From Archivesica marissinica (Eukaryota > Mollusca > Bivalvia > Venerida > Vesicomyidae): a DNA stretch of 64,000 nt. The stretch spans positions 91,761,389 through 91,825,388 of the forward strand of contig CM026386.1 in assembly GCA_014843695.1 (NCBI GenBank), read 5' to 3'. The notes beneath the pieces were generated by a model, which was not told the origin of the DNA, did not search any database, and was given only the letters and a program-made list of their open reading frames with translations. Every line of letters starts with the position of its first letter. The stretch's first letter is position 1. Made by a program: the position numbers and the translations under genes. Positions 23,763 to 36,099 of the stretch are shown here, in pieces.

Positions 23763-23992
23763 TGGACAAATGTTTGCGGGTTCAAAACCATAAATATTTT
23801 ATTTTTGTTTTTAAAAACACTATGATACACTATTGACTTGACACTATACATACAACATTTGTTACGCCATTCCAAGCAAGCTTAAATTGTTTAAACATGC
23901 TTGGAATGGCGTAACGCTTTTGTGTTCTTAACCCCCCCCCCAAAGAAAAAGTATTTTAGTTTTGTGGTTTTGAACCCGCAAACATTTGTCCA
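23763..23992. mobile_element. foldback MITE, about 230 bp
   Basis: The ends TGGACAAATGTTTGCGGG and its complement (ending at 23992) form a long inverted repeat. The centre is a second hairpin built from TTACGCCATTCCAAGCA and its complement. No open frame is seen. It sits in an intron of the Ig receptor gene. Confidence 0.7.
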
Positions 23993-24534
23993 GACCCCAA
24001 GCGTCTAGGGTTAGCTGCTATGTGGCTATATATTCTGTAGCATGGCTACTGGAACATAGGAGTAACCAATGGGATAGCCAGGTAAGTACTCATCTGTGAG
24101 GCCATCGGTCTGTCTGTCCATAAAAGCAATGTGGCACATATAACTAAATATAACAGTTTATGTTGCTAGCTGGGTTATTTTGATTATTTTAACAAAAGAA
24201 AATACCCATGGTATTGTGTAGCCTCTTTTAAGTATAAGTTTGTTAGAACATCATACAGATTTAACACATGTTGTCATGTTGCATAAGTTTTTAATATATA
24301 TTTGAAGCAGTTTGGGGACATAGAGGAGTGCAGATATGTGTGCGTCATACAGTACATGTATGGATAGGAGAACAACATATATATTATTATCAAATGAGCG
24401 TTGGTTAGCCGGTTGTTAGCTCATATGCTTTAACATGGTTAGTAAATAAACGTAGAGAACAATGACGTAGCCAATTTAGTACCTATTCGTAAAGCCGTCC
24501 GTCCATATGTAGCATCTTGTGTTATGCCCATATT

Positions 24535-24660
24535 GTCACGACTCTGTCCATAGTGTCACGAATCTGTCAATATTGTCACGAATATGTCTATATTGTCACG
24601 AATCTGTACATATTGTCACGAGTCTGTCTATATTGTCACGAATATGTCAATATTGAATCC
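24535..24660. repeat. short tandem repeat, about 20-bp unit
   Basis: About six copies of TCTGTC(A/T)ATATTGTCACGAA. Confidence 0.8.
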
Positions 24661-24760
24661 ACTGGCTATCACGACTTCCATGGTAGTATTCATTCCTTTG
24701 TTGTATAGCTTACGTTTATTGAATCGTTATGAGATCATATTGCTGGTCGATTGTTTGCAG

Positions 24761-24940
24761 AACCACACACTATTTTGGACAATATTATCTGAACCAGCAT
24801 ATTTTACACGTGTATACTGTGTAGAAGAGCGATGTACGAACACTGTGTGCGCTATGCAAATGACGATCCATGCAGTGTTTTTAATCATTTCATTAGCAGT
24901 AGTCCTATTGAGTACTGCTTAACTGCTGGAGCCTGTACAG
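24761..24940 (+). pseudogene. possible cysteine-rich exon, interrupted
   Basis: Bounded by the acceptor attgtttgcag and the donor gtaata. In the frame ending in phase 1 it encodes CVRYANDDPCSVFNHFISS and then EYCLTAGACT, which looks like real extracellular coding sequence. A TGA at about 24790 interrupts that frame near the start. A roughly 75-bp stretch around its end is repeated at 25085-25155. It may belong to the Ig receptor gene, as a decayed or mis-bounded exon. Confidence 0.35.
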
Positions 24941-25189
24941 GTAATATGTTGTTCGGTACATTTCCCGCAGACGAGACATGACAATAATATAAGTCCTATT
25001 GACATTTACAAAAATGACATACACAATCTCGGCATTGACGTGTACGTATCAGTTTCATACGGCGGGAGGTTGGTGCACCACCAAGTACTGGTTAACTGCT
25101 GGAGCCTGAACAGGAAATGTGTTGTTCGGTACATTTCTCGCAGACGATACATACCAAAATGGTGGTGATGTAGGCGTAAAACCCGAACA

Positions 25190-25232
25190 AACAAACAAAT
25201 AAACAAACAAACAAACAAACAAACAAACTTAT
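25190..25232. repeat. (AAAC)n microsatellite
   Basis: About ten copies of a tetranucleotide with one AAAT variant, next to a GGTTTTACGCC-type repeat tail read on the minus strand. Confidence 0.85.
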
Positions 25233-25803
25233 TTATCAAGTTTGATGATGTTATGTAGTGTATTATACTTGGTATGACGATATTCAGATATATGACCATA
25301 CGATGTCCTTTACAATAGCAACCACATTGTGTGTCATGTCGACAACGCGTAATGAACGGCACATTCCCCTCGTGGTTATCTACCTTCCTACATGTATGTG
25401 TACTAAACACATGATTTATACCTTTCCTAATTAAATAATAATGAGTAAGGCAAACCCTACGCAGGCTACCCTACGGAGGCAGGGATTTCCGATTGTCGAT
25501 TAGTCTGTTTTTGTCCGGTCTTTACTTCTAATCGCCTACAAGGTTCCCATTACACCTGTATTAAATGTTCACCAAATGTCCTGCATAAATGATGTTCGAC
25601 CATGTTCATTCAAGGTCCCGGCAACACATGGCAAGTAGCTATATTCCGTGTCAATATTGCACAACATCATGACATGTCATTTAGGATTCCAAAACAATCA
25701 TAATCTGACATTTTATATATCCTGTATGAAATTGGTGAGTGTGGGTATTTGTCACATTGATCGACAGCTCTACTTATTGTGAAGTAACATAGTCATGTTA
25801 CAG

Positions 25804-25878
25804 GTATCCATACGATACACTCACCCAAATGCACCAACGGTGCTGACTATAGATACAACTACAGGATTGGATGGATTG
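25804..25878 (+). CDS. possible small exon of the Ig receptor (phase 1-1)
   Basis: A 75-bp segment after gtcatgttacag and before gtgtca. In phase 1 it encodes HSPKCTNGADYRYNYRIGW without a stop, and both ends are phase 1 like the rest of the gene. The donor is weak and no domain is recognised, so it is a candidate only. Confidence 0.3.
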
Positions 25879-26400
25879 GTGTCAAGGTCACAGTTGTTAC
25901 ACATGTAAACATGACATGTTCCTTTTCTGTTTGCATTTATGAAGGGATTATTTGTTGTCATCAATGAGAGACAATGTACTATACAACTCCCATGTATCTA
26001 CATTTAAGGTCAACGTTAGTATATTGTATAAAATAAATGTGTATACACTAAGGTCAACGTAAGTATAACATAGTATTTAGATTGTGTGACATTTATAATC
26101 AGTGAATACTATGACTAATGCTGTGATAATGGGTATACAACATCTGTTTCCAAATGCTCTTTCCGGGGTCATACTCCAGACAGTGTTGATATATTTCTTT
26201 CTATTCGCGCTTATGTATACGTTCATTAAAGTGCATTAAGGTTTTAACAGTGTGCCTTACATTTGTTGGAGCGCCATTGTCGAGGTGATATCACGGCAGA
26301 ATATGTGACATTGAATCTATTCATGTTTTATAGTTTCACCGCCAGCATATGTTCTCACTAATATATGTTCATACATTAGTATGCTTTATGTATGCTTCAG

Positions 26401-26534
26401 TGTCTCCTGTAGGCCTAGCATTTGATGGAGGTTCAGCAGGAGGAGATCTGGCGGCAATAGATGTGACATTGAACTGTAAAACAACAACTTGTGTATTCCC
26501 AGCACCAGCAGAATTTCAATGGTTTTACAAAAAG
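26401..26534 (+). CDS. Ig receptor, split Ig domain, first-half exon
   Basis: An exon of 134 bp, acceptor atgtatgcttcag, donor gtatgt, entering in phase 1 and leaving in phase 0. It encodes the N-terminal half of an immunoglobulin domain. VTLNCKTTTC gives the B-strand cysteine plus an extra cysteine, and FQWFYKK gives the C-strand tryptophan. The domain is cut by an intron right after the tryptophan. The matching second half, starting in phase 0, is found at 29960-30170. The same split recurs at 35957-36099/36759-36876. The intron between the halves contains a 48-bp minisatellite (26758-27590). Confidence 0.82.
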
Positions 26535-26757
26535 GTATGTTGTTATCTTAAAAATTAGTATGTTACATGAATAATCTGAACTGCACATTTGGATCTTCCA
26601 TTTTCTCATTTGGAAAGACAGAATTACATAGAATGCGGAACAATGCCATTGTGTTCTTAATTAACAATGTTGTTTTAGCTTGGACGAACAAGTCTCCGAA
26701 GTTGAAACAAAATTGAAGATTTCGTCCTAAATAAATCAACAATGCTACATTGTGAAG

Positions 26758-27590
26758 ATTTATCTAATCTCTCTGATTGCTAAACAATCCGCCATCTCAT
26801 TCATTTATTATCTAATCTCTCTGATTGCTCCACAATCCGCCATCTCATTCATTTATTATCTAATCTCTCTGATTGCTCCACAATCCGCCATCTCACTCAT
26901 GTATTATCTAATCCCTCTGATTGCTCCACAAACAAATATCTCACTCATGTATTATCTAATCTCTCTGATTGCTCCTCAAACCGCCATCTCACTCATGTAT
27001 TATCTAATCTCTCTGATTGCTCCACAATCCGCCATCTCACTCATGTATTATCTAATCTCTCTGATAGCTCCACAAACCGCCATCTCACTCATGTATTATC
27101 TAATCTCTCTGATTGCTCCACAAACCGCCATCTCACTCATGTATTATCTAATCTCTCTGATTGCTCCACAAACCGCCATCTCACTCATGTATTATATAAT
27201 CTCTCTGATTGCTCCACAATCCGCCATCTCACTCATGTAATATCTAATCTCTCTGATTGCTCCACAATCCGCCATCTCACTCATGTAATATCTAATCTCT
27301 ATGATTGCTCCACAATCCGCCATCTCACTCATGTATTATCTAATCTCTCTGATTGCTCCACAATCATCCATCTCACTCATATATTAACAACTCTCTCTGA
27401 TTGCTCCATAATCATCCATCTCACTCATGTATCATCTAATATCTCTGATTTCTCCACAATCCACCATCTCACTCATGTATTATCTAATCTCTCTGATTGC
27501 TCCACAATCCGCCATCTCACTCATATATTTTCTAATCTCTCTGATTGCTCCACAATCCGCCATCTCACTCATGTGTTATCTAATCTCTTC
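26758..27590. repeat. minisatellite, 48-bp unit, about 17 copies
   Basis: Each unit contains CTCTCTGATTGCTCCACAA and ATCTCACTCATGTATTATC. The unit is a multiple of three, so frames stay open. It lies in the intron that splits the second Ig domain. Confidence 0.95.
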
Positions 27591-27639
27591 ATACTTGGAA
27601 GGTTGTTTTCTCCTGTATGGTTGTCTAATGGGTTAATAG

Positions 27640-29940
27640 TTATATGATGTTCTAATAGGTCATTTCTAACAATCTATGTGAAACTATTAGAAAATATGTG
27701 CTCCAATGTTGAACTACTTATCCTTCTACTTGTGCTTGTTAACAGTGTACTTATCTATAGGCTGAGTGAACCTGGATTTGGAGAAGAAATACCCGGTTTT
27801 CGTTACTTCTAGAAGTGAACACATACAGTATTCTGTTCAATGTGTATAGTATATGCAGTCATATTGCCTGGGATCCTTGTTGTAGTACCTATATGTTCAT
27901 GTGTAACAACTGCAGTATAAATATTTAATCCCAATGCTTGCAGTTTCTCGTTGTAATGACTGGTTTGTTGTCATATTATTGTCATCCTTCCTAAGCATAA
28001 CCTAGACTATTTTAGTTGTAGATAGACTGAAATCAACATTTTCATGGCATCCCAATCTATTTGAAATGGAACATATGAAGCAGACAACATACCTGTATTG
28101 TACATGCACTACGCGTTAACTTTCTACCAATTCATGTTGGTACTTCGGTTATAATTAAAATGGGAATACATACACGTGTTTCTAATTACATTACCTTAGA
28201 CCCACTAGCACTGACACTATCTAACTTGACATCATTAATGCAAATGTGAGTCAGTTATCCAACGGATGCGCATTTGAAGTGTGGTGCGTGCTGTGTGCTT
28301 GTCACCGTCCGCCTTTGTCATTGTACTGGAGTTTGCAAGTCTTGTCTGCAGCCTTGATAAGCCTTATGTGGTGCCTCGTATTTGACATGACACGGATATT
28401 GAGATACTCATATGCTCCAGCTACTGTACCACATTGTGCTCGGATTAGATATATCTCTAGACTTGCAACATTCATAGACTTCGTGCACAAGAACAGATCA
28501 CCATTCAATGGGTAAACAAACAGCTCGGGTTAACCTAAAACATAGAAAACAGAAGACAGGACAAGTGTACAAATCATCCATTGTCCATGCATCCAACGTA
28601 ATACGCTTAAAAGGAAGACTAATACAAAATAATTCAAGTAGTGTAACAGGTCAACCGTTATATATTCAGAAATCAAAGTTATTGTTGGAACTAACTCGCT
28701 TGTTTCAATACAACATTTCCAACTAATCTATATGTTAATGACTTTTAAGAGCTATATTGCGACCCTTCTCTTGTGTACCCTACCACAACGGAATCTAGGA
28801 TTGTTCGCTAGTCTTATTCGTTCCCCTCCGGTCTGGAACAGATGTGACTATTAAACACCATCCTTGCGCACACAATAATGTGTAGTAAGTGGCTAGGAAA
28901 ACAATAGATCTAGTGTATAGTTGTCATTTCGATCTGGCTATACATTCTTTTGCGCGGCTAATATAACAATTTAGAGGCCATTAGCACAGTCACTTAAATA
29001 CCCATGGAGTTTAAGGAGTTTAGGAGTTCAGCCAGGAGTTCCTCGTCTGTCAGTCCACACATAAACATACTTCACTATGGCAATGATATCAGTACAACAG
29101 GTGTACTGTCAAGTTGTTTTGGGTTAGGGCCTTAGTGGATATGCGGCTATAATACGGTGAAGAAAGGTATACAGTCAATATGAAGGTCTTCATTTAGAGA
29201 TGACCATGAATAATTGTTAAATCTATCTAGTTGGATTGAAGTGGCTGCTGGCTGGATGCGATGGTAACTGCAGGGGATTAATAGGAAAGGAACGGTTGAT
29301 TGTATTCAAAATGGGCGCAACATTTCTAGAGGCCACTGGAAGCACCGGTCGCTGGTATCACCATTTGAAGTTCTGACGAAACGCGCATACTAGAGGTACA
29401 TACAGCAACAGCACGATGATTTGGCGAAGATATTGGGCTTTGAGGAACGGGTGAAAATTAATATAACCGGAAGATCACAGTTCAGCTACTGGAGTAGAAC
29501 ACGAGATAAGGAGCTCATAATTTTGGATTTCTGAGAGAGGCCAATTTCATTTGATATAGAGGACGTCACTGAGACGCTTCATACTTTGGTGTTCCGCGCT
29601 TGATCATGTTCATCATCCATGTTGGGTCTCAGTATCTAGATATTAACTAGTCACACCATTTACATTAACTGGGCTCAGCAATGGCAACATTGTTACACTG
29701 GAAACCACCATTACATATTAATTCATGAATCATACATGTGAATGGCTTGTCCTGCTCATACCGAGATGAGTAACCAAGGGCTATCATAAGCTTCTGTATT
29801 ATAGTCTAGATTTAGATGATGCCCTAGAAGTGTTATTGTTTACTGTACATTTATTCGGTGTCAGACTACATAAATTATGTACATTCTCGGCACAGTATGC
29901 CCTAATATGGGACGCCAAATATAGTTTATGCTATTATAAG
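27640..29940. other. intronic sequence without recognised exon
   Basis: About 2.3 kb of intron between the two halves of the split Ig domain. Several short open frames (for example near 28246-28515 and 28508-28726) show no domain, no phase match and no conserved motif. Nothing is annotated in it. Confidence 0.55.
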
Positions 29941-29959
29941 GAATATTATACGATTTCAG

Positions 29960-30170
29960 ACTAATCCCCAGTGGCTGTCCTATACAACAACTTCTGTAGT
30001 ATGGTCACAAGGTTTTTGCAGTGGCGAGGAGAGAATATACAGGACTACGCTAAGCTTACCTAGGAACATGACATGGCCCTTACAACCACCCAATGTGGAT
30101 ACCACCGTGGCTTTACAATGTAGAATGGAATTTGTTACATTGACATCAGCATTACAGACAGGACAAACTG
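29960..30170 (+). CDS. Ig receptor, split Ig domain, second-half exon
   Basis: An exon of 211 bp, acceptor atacgatttcag, donor gtgatg, entering in phase 0 and leaving in phase 1. These are exactly the phases needed after the exon ending at 26534. It begins TNPQWLSYTTTSVVWSQGF. It carries the F-strand cysteine in NVDTTVALQCRMEF, preceded by the D-x-T-V pattern of Ig F strands. Joined to the first half it gives a domain of about 115 residues, the normal size. The frame is open throughout; a TGA follows shortly after the donor. The donor is a weak variant (G|GTGATG), which is the main doubt. Confidence 0.72.
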
Positions 30171-31014
30171 GTGATGAAATATGAGATAGTAGTTGGACTT
30201 ACATGATGCTAGGTGGATGTCTATAAAACATTTCCTTTTCAGCAATCAATTTCGTTATCCGCAAGGGACAAACTGTTACTCTAGGTTAGTATATGATGTT
30301 CCTGATAGGGAATCCCAAATGTTACCGACTTTAATTAAAGTAAATATACAATGTAACATCATACAATCCTTTTATATTTGAATTTTTATTATTGTATGAT
30401 AACATTATATTGTGAAGCTTAAATATGATCAGTCAGGCTGACCGTGGCAATACACATTTTTAGTTCACATTCATGTATGTCAGCACATTTTAGTTTTTCA
30501 TTGACAGTACATTTAAATCAGTTGGTCTGTACTCCCTAGTTATCAACACTTCTGTGTTTGTCTCATTTAACATTGACCGATAAAATAAAGTTTAAAGTTG
30601 GTTGTTTAACTGTCGTAAAACTGGGACATAAATATTCTGTTTTATCATGTCATGTGCCGATTAATGGAAGTGGCAAAGTCACCCATGGTCGAAATTAGAG
30701 GTCAAATTATTGCCAGGTTATTGCAATTGGACTGAATGAACAGTTCGCATTACGGAATAACGTGGTGGTCTTGTAATAGTGGCCAACGAACATTGGAATA
30801 TATAGGGGGAACTATTCCGTTATGAATTAGCAATAGCGGAGTGGTCTCGAATTCGGTGTGTTCGCATATAGATTGTAAAGTGTTGAACACAATACTGTGT
30901 TTTTACTATTCAACAAACGTACTATATTTGTGTCGCAACTATGACCTTCCTATCTACACTACATTGTGTTAACAAACATTTGCAAAATCATTTCTTATAC
31001 TATGATCTCATCAG

Positions 31015-31110
31015 TGGATATAATACCTCATACATCAGAGGTTACATCAACAGTAAATATTTCTCCCCTTATGGGGGAAACATATGTTTGTGTCGTCTGT
31101 CTGTCTCTCT
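31015..31110 (+). pseudogene. possible decayed Ig-domain exon
   Basis: After tatgatctcatcag a phase-1 frame reads VDIIPHTSEVTSTV and then SPLMGETYVC. This resembles the A and B strands of the other Ig exons in the gene. No tryptophan or clear donor follows before a stop. It is read as an Ig remnant, and the evidence is thin. Confidence 0.3.
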
Positions 31111-32427
31111 GTCTGTCAATCCTGTTTATGTATTGTCAAGTTCCATACTTGGAATCGCTTGTGTGCGATGGGTAACCTGATAGTTACTAGGATTGTAGTA
31201 TACCCCCCACTAGTGAGATTGATGTATCCACTCTATATATAAGACGTAAACTTGATACAGGTGCCACATTCTTGATAACAAACATAATGATGTAATCCCA
31301 TCAATACTATGGTTATGTAGTATGGTGGTTATGTATTACTCAGCATGTATGCTCTTGATAGCTGTGCATATTGCAATCCCGTTCCGGTTGGATGAATTGG
31401 TTGGCCATTTGAACATTTCTATAACATGACGCGGGTCCATGTTTCATCTCCAAAACGCCATGTAAGTGTTAGTATGATGTCACCCCATGGTGGATGTTCA
31501 TCAACCTTGGCAGGAATCATTGAACTTAAGATGTCATGCAACTGTTTATCAAACGACTAATGAAACAACTAAACTGAATCAGAACATGGTGATGTTGCGA
31601 ATAAAGTCCAGACTTCCAGTCGAGATTGCATTTGGTAGCAATTTTCCCAATCAGAATATCTGTGTATTCATACAGAATATATTACCGGTATATTAGAGTA
31701 AGGAATGTACACTTGAGTTTCTCTGAAACACATGGATGCGTTAAATTTATTAAGCAGTACTAAATAGTAGCCTATTCAGACATATTACAATATATAAATA
31801 TAATTTAGAAAGTTGTTTGAACTACTGAGAGAGTCAAACTATTATTAATAAGAGACCACCCAAGGGACAGAGTAAAAGCGGTATCGTTATAAACGGTTTC
31901 TTAATGCACAATTCGGATACAGCAAGAGAAGGTCAGGCAATTGTATAAGACACATGGCTTTGTTTGGGGTATATATAAGATAACAGTACTAAACTCAGGG
32001 CATTTTTAATGATTGATTTCATTTTTCAATTTCAACATATGAAATATTTTACTATGTACATGTATGCATGTCAGTAAATGTCCAGAAATACTATATTAAA
32101 TGCATGATATATGTTCCATTTGTTCATTGATAATGATACTCCGCCAGTGTCTAAAGAACCACTCACTTATCTGTATTTGATAATGAATAATTATATACTT
32201 GATAAAGCACTAGTACCTGTGCTTTAAACCTCAGCACTGAAGCTGACAAACAGTGTCTGTAATTCCACGACGTTGTCTAACCTGACACTTTATTTTGCAC
32301 ATCTTACAATACGTCCGCTTTACGTTTCAGAAAGGTGTTCTTTCTAAATTCCACTAATTAAATGGCAGTTGAGCACCTGTCCTTTGTGTTTCTATAGAAG
32401 AGGGCAATATTTGTGTTGTTGTTTTAG

Positions 32428-32724
32428 TTCAAGTGAGCAGTGTTACTCTCAGGGATGGAAACACTCTACCAACAAATTCCAGCACAATACCAGTAACCAG
32501 CAGTCTGAGTAAAACATTAACATGTTCTCCAAGCCTTAGTAGGCCTGATTCTACAGTTGTGTGGTACATTGGTGGAGTAGAGAAACAGAGGTCCAATACG
32601 AACACAAACTATATATTTACACCGACAAACAACGATCACAACAAACAGATCTACTGTAAAGCTTATAACTTCCAGTCCGAGAGTCAGGCGGTGTACTCCT
32701 ACAAACCAGTGTTATATGTTAGAG
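32428..32724 (+). CDS. Ig receptor, third Ig-domain exon, donor mutated
   Basis: A 297-bp exon encoding one complete Ig domain. The acceptor is gttgttgttttag, entry is phase 1, and the expected exit is phase 1. Key residues are the B-strand cysteine in LSKTLTCSPS, the C-strand tryptophan in TVVWYIGG and the F-strand cysteine in NKQIYCKAYN. It is clearly related to the exon at 35957 (VQVSSVTL versus VQVTSVTL). At the 3' end the donor reads AGAG|ATAAGC instead of AGAG|GTAAGC. The last 75 bases of the exon plus the start of the intron are tandemly repeated four times (103-bp unit). The GT is restored only in copies three and four. As the exon is symmetric (1-1), skipping it would keep the downstream frame. 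It may be a dead or alternatively skipped cassette. Confidence 0.75.
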
Positions 32725-33060
32725 ATAAGCATATATGATGTATTGTAGCATATCTACTGTACGGCTTATAACCTCCAGTCCGAGAGTCAGGCGGTGTACT
32801 CCTACAAACCAGTGTTATATGTTAGAGATAAGCATATATGATGTATTGTAGCATATCTACTGTACGGCTTATAACTTCCAGTCCGAGAGTCAGGCTGTGT
32901 ACTCCTACAAACCAGTGTTATATGTTAGAGGTAAGCATATATGATGTATTGTAGCATATCTACTGTACGGCTTATAACCTCCAGTCCGAGAGTCAGGCGG
33001 TGTACTCCTACAAACCAGTGTTTTATGTTAGAGGTAAGCATATAATTTTATTTATATGAT
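32649..33060. repeat. 103-bp tandem repeat spanning an exon-intron border, four copies
   Basis: Copies start at 32649, 32752, 32855 and 32958. Each contains the coding end of the Ig exon (IYC(K/T)AYN to VLYVR), the donor region and about 30 bp of intron. Copies 1 and 2 have ATAAGC at the donor, copies 3 and 4 have GTAAGC. The Ig residues are preserved in all copies. Confidence 0.9.
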
Positions 33061-33246
33061 ATAAAATTGTACAATATCTACTGTAAAACATATATCTCTA
33101 AGTGTATGAATTTGCCTTCAGCTTAACCAATTTTGTAATGTTTTATTATGCTAGCTGTATTGGATGTATTGTTTAGCACAATTCCATGTATTTTCAAAGA
33201 TACATTCTTAAGTTATGTAAGCGTCAATAGTCTGACAATGATTAAG

Positions 33247-34472
33247 TGATGGACATATGTTGGCATGCGTTCTAGTATATATTGTAAGACTTGCAGTCAA
33301 CTTGTATGATGGACATATGTTGGCACGTGTTCTAATATATATTGTTAAACATACAGTTAACTTGTATGATGGACATATGTTGGCATGTGTTCTAGTATAT
33401 ATTGTAAGACTTTCAGTTAATTTGTATGATGGACATATGTTGGCACGTGTTCTAGTATGCATAGTAAGACATACAGTCAACTTGTATGATGGACATATGT
33501 TGGCGTGTGTTCTAGTATGCATAGTAAGACATACAGTCAACTTGTATGATGGATATATGTCAGCATGTGTTCTAGTATATATTGTAAGACATAGAGTTAA
33601 CTTGTATGATGGATATATGTCAGCATGTGTTCTAGTATATATTGTAAGACATAGAGTTAACTTGTATGATGGACATATGTTGGCATGTGTTCTAGTATAT
33701 ATTGTAAGACATACAGTCAACTTGTATAATGGACATATGTTGGCATGTGTTCTAGTATATATTGTAAGACATACAGTCAACTTGTATGATGGACATATGT
33801 TGACATGTGTTCTAGTATATATTGTAAGACATACAGTCAACTTGTATGATGGAAATATGTTGACATGTGTTCTAGTATATATTGTAAGACATACAGTCAA
33901 CTTGTATGATGGAAATATGTTGACATGTGTTCTAGTATATATTGTAAGACATACAGTCAACTTGTATGATGGACCTATGTTGGCATGTGTTATAATAAAT
34001 ATTTTAGACATACAGTCAACTTGTATGATGGACATATGTTGGCAAGTGCTCTAGTATCTATTGTTAGACATACAGTCAACTTGTATGATGGACATATGTT
34101 GGCATGTGTTCTAGTATATATTGTTAGACATACAGTCAACTTGTATGGTGGACATATGTTGGCATGTGTTCTAGTATATATTGTTAGACATACAGTCAAC
34201 TTGTATGATGGACATATGTTGACTTGTGTTCTAATATATATTGTTAGACATACAGTCAACTTGTATGGTGAACATATGTTGGCATGTGTTCTAGTATATA
34301 TTGTTAGCCACACAGTCAACTTGTATGATGGACATATGTTGGCATGTGTTCTAATGTATATTGTTAGACATACAGTCAACTTGTATGATGGACATATGTT
34401 GGCATGTGTTCTAATGTATATTGTTAGACATACAGTCAACTTGTATGATGGACATGTCGGCATGTGTTCTAT
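33247..34472. repeat. minisatellite, 60-bp unit, about 20 copies
   Basis: Units contain CAACTTGTATGATGGACATA and TGTTCTAGTATATATTGT. The period is almost constant at 60 bp, with one single-base deletion at about 33993-34002. Long open frames on both strands follow from the 20-codon period. It is intronic in the Ig receptor gene. Confidence 0.96.
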
Positions 34473-34490
34473 TATACTAGATATATATAT

Positions 34491-35444
34491 TGTCGCAAAC
34501 CTCTCTTCCTTCCAATGTCTATTTTCCGATATCAATGCTATAACCAGTGTCTATCCTATCGTAGACTCGCTGGAGTTTCTAGGGGGTTTCTCTACGGTCC
34601 TTCAATATTGCTCTAACCAGGGTCTATCCTATCGTAGACTCGCTGGCGTTGTCCTGGGGGATTCTCTACGGTCCTTCAATAATTTATAATTCAACACAGT
34701 CTATCATTTTCCTTTGTATGATATAATTTACAACAATCGCCTTTATTTTATATCTATACATGTATCATATATTCGTGATATCTCGTATCTTATTATTCGC
34801 CTCACTATTTCAATGTGTTCAAAATAGTTCCATGACTATACTAATTTCCTTCCTTTATCAAACTATTCCAATAGATATATTAGCCAAAACAATCGTTTCT
34901 TACAAGGCCTAATTATCTTCCGTTCACGTATTTAATACGACTTTAATATTTTAGAGTTAATACTTCTTTAAATATTAATTTTTCTAACTATCATAGAAAC
35001 AGTTTATATTTTAAAAGTGAGTTAAATCATTTCCTTAATGCCTCCATGGCTGGATAAAAATGCACTAATTTCTTCATCCCATTTCTCATTTCTTAAATAG
35101 CAGAATTAACATCCATAACAGACATAACGGCGCCAAATATATGTGATGATATACAATATTATTACATGTTTCACTGTCATCAAGAAAGCGGCGATTTTCT
35201 TACATAACTGACCACCTGCACTCGGTAGTGACAACATATATGTTGTTCCCGCGCAAACAGAGAACTGATAATTTTGGCGCGAAAATAATAGCAGACGATT
35301 ATACATAATAATCATAATCTTACATGGTTAACAATGTGTCATATATATAAATAAATAAATGTATTTATATAATACATTTCTATTTATATATGACAATAAT
35401 TTATTCGTGCAAATAGATTGTTTGTTTTTTCTATCTTTTGCACA
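34491..35444. mobile_element. solo-LTR-like element, copy 2 (954 bp)
   Basis: Begins TGTCGCAAAC and ends TTTTGCACA, like 11965-13007. The flanks are ATATAT on the left (to 34490) and ATATATA on the right (from 35445), consistent with a short target duplication. The TCTATCCTATCGTAGACTCG segment is present twice inside (about 34549 and 34622) and once in copy 1. It is inserted in an intron of the Ig receptor gene. Confidence 0.6.
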
Positions 35445-35489
35445 ATATATACCCCTCCCGCCGATTTATTTATTTATTATTATTTATGT

Positions 35490-35950
35490 ATTTAATATTT
35501 CTTCCCAAAGCAATCCTCACGAGATATATAATTTACGCATACTGCTCGCTATATATATGTATGTATTTAATATCTATTCCCAAAGCAATCCCCATGAGAT
35601 ATATAACTTTCGCTTACTGCTCGCTATATATATATATGTATATATTTAATATTTCTTCCCAAAGCAATCCCCACGAGATATATAATTGACGCATACTGCT
35701 CGCTATATATATATGTATATATTTAATATTTCTTCCAAAAACAATCCCCACGAGATATATAATTTACGCTTACTGCTCGTTATATATATATGTATGTATT
35801 TAATATGTATTCCCAAAGTAATCCCCACGAGATATAAAACTTACGCTTACTGCTCGCTATATATGTACATGTATTTAATATCTATTCCCAAAGCAATCCC
35901 CACGAGATATATAACTTACTGCTCGCTATATATATGTATGTATTTAATAT
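35490..35950. repeat. minisatellite, about 75-bp unit, six copies, abutting a splice acceptor
   Basis: Units contain CCCAAAGCAATCCCCACGAG, TACTGCTCGCTATATATAT and TATTTAATAT. The last unit merges into the polypyrimidine tract and ttacag acceptor of the exon at 35957, so the splice site region is itself made of repeat sequence. Confidence 0.9.
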
Positions 35951-35956
35951 TTACAG

Positions 35957-36099
35957 TGCAAGTAACGAGTGTAACACTGAAGCGAAGTACGACAACAGTA
36001 ACAGCTGATACAATACACGTAACAGACAGTCAATCTGAAGCATTGACATGTACAACTAGTACAAGTAGACCTGCAGCAACTATTGTCTGGTTTATCGGG
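35957..36099 (+). CDS. Ig receptor, fourth Ig domain, first-half exon
   Basis: A 143-bp exon entering in phase 1 after atttacag and leaving in phase 0 at ATCGGG|gtcggt. It starts VQVTSVTLKRS, has the B-strand cysteine in SEALTCTTST and the C-strand tryptophan in ATIVWFIG. It is cut right after the tryptophan strand, the same architecture as 26401-26534. The second half, entering in phase 0, is at 36759-36876. If the donor were not used, the frame would stop 30 bases later after a hydrophobic GVFVTFSL, so a truncated product is an alternative. Confidence 0.75.

Noticed and set aside
28246..28726. Open frames of 60-90 codons
   Set aside because: No domain, no phase-compatible splice sites and no codon pattern. 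They lie in an intron and are treated as chance frames.
30243..30284. Short exon-like segment after tttccttttcag ending at gttagt
   Set aside because: In the phase required by the receptor gene it contains a stop or no recognisable strand pattern. The 29960-30170 exon already completes the Ig domain.
33208..34689. Open frames on both strands with a 20-residue repeat
   Set aside because: Direct consequence of the 60-bp minisatellite in a receptor intron.
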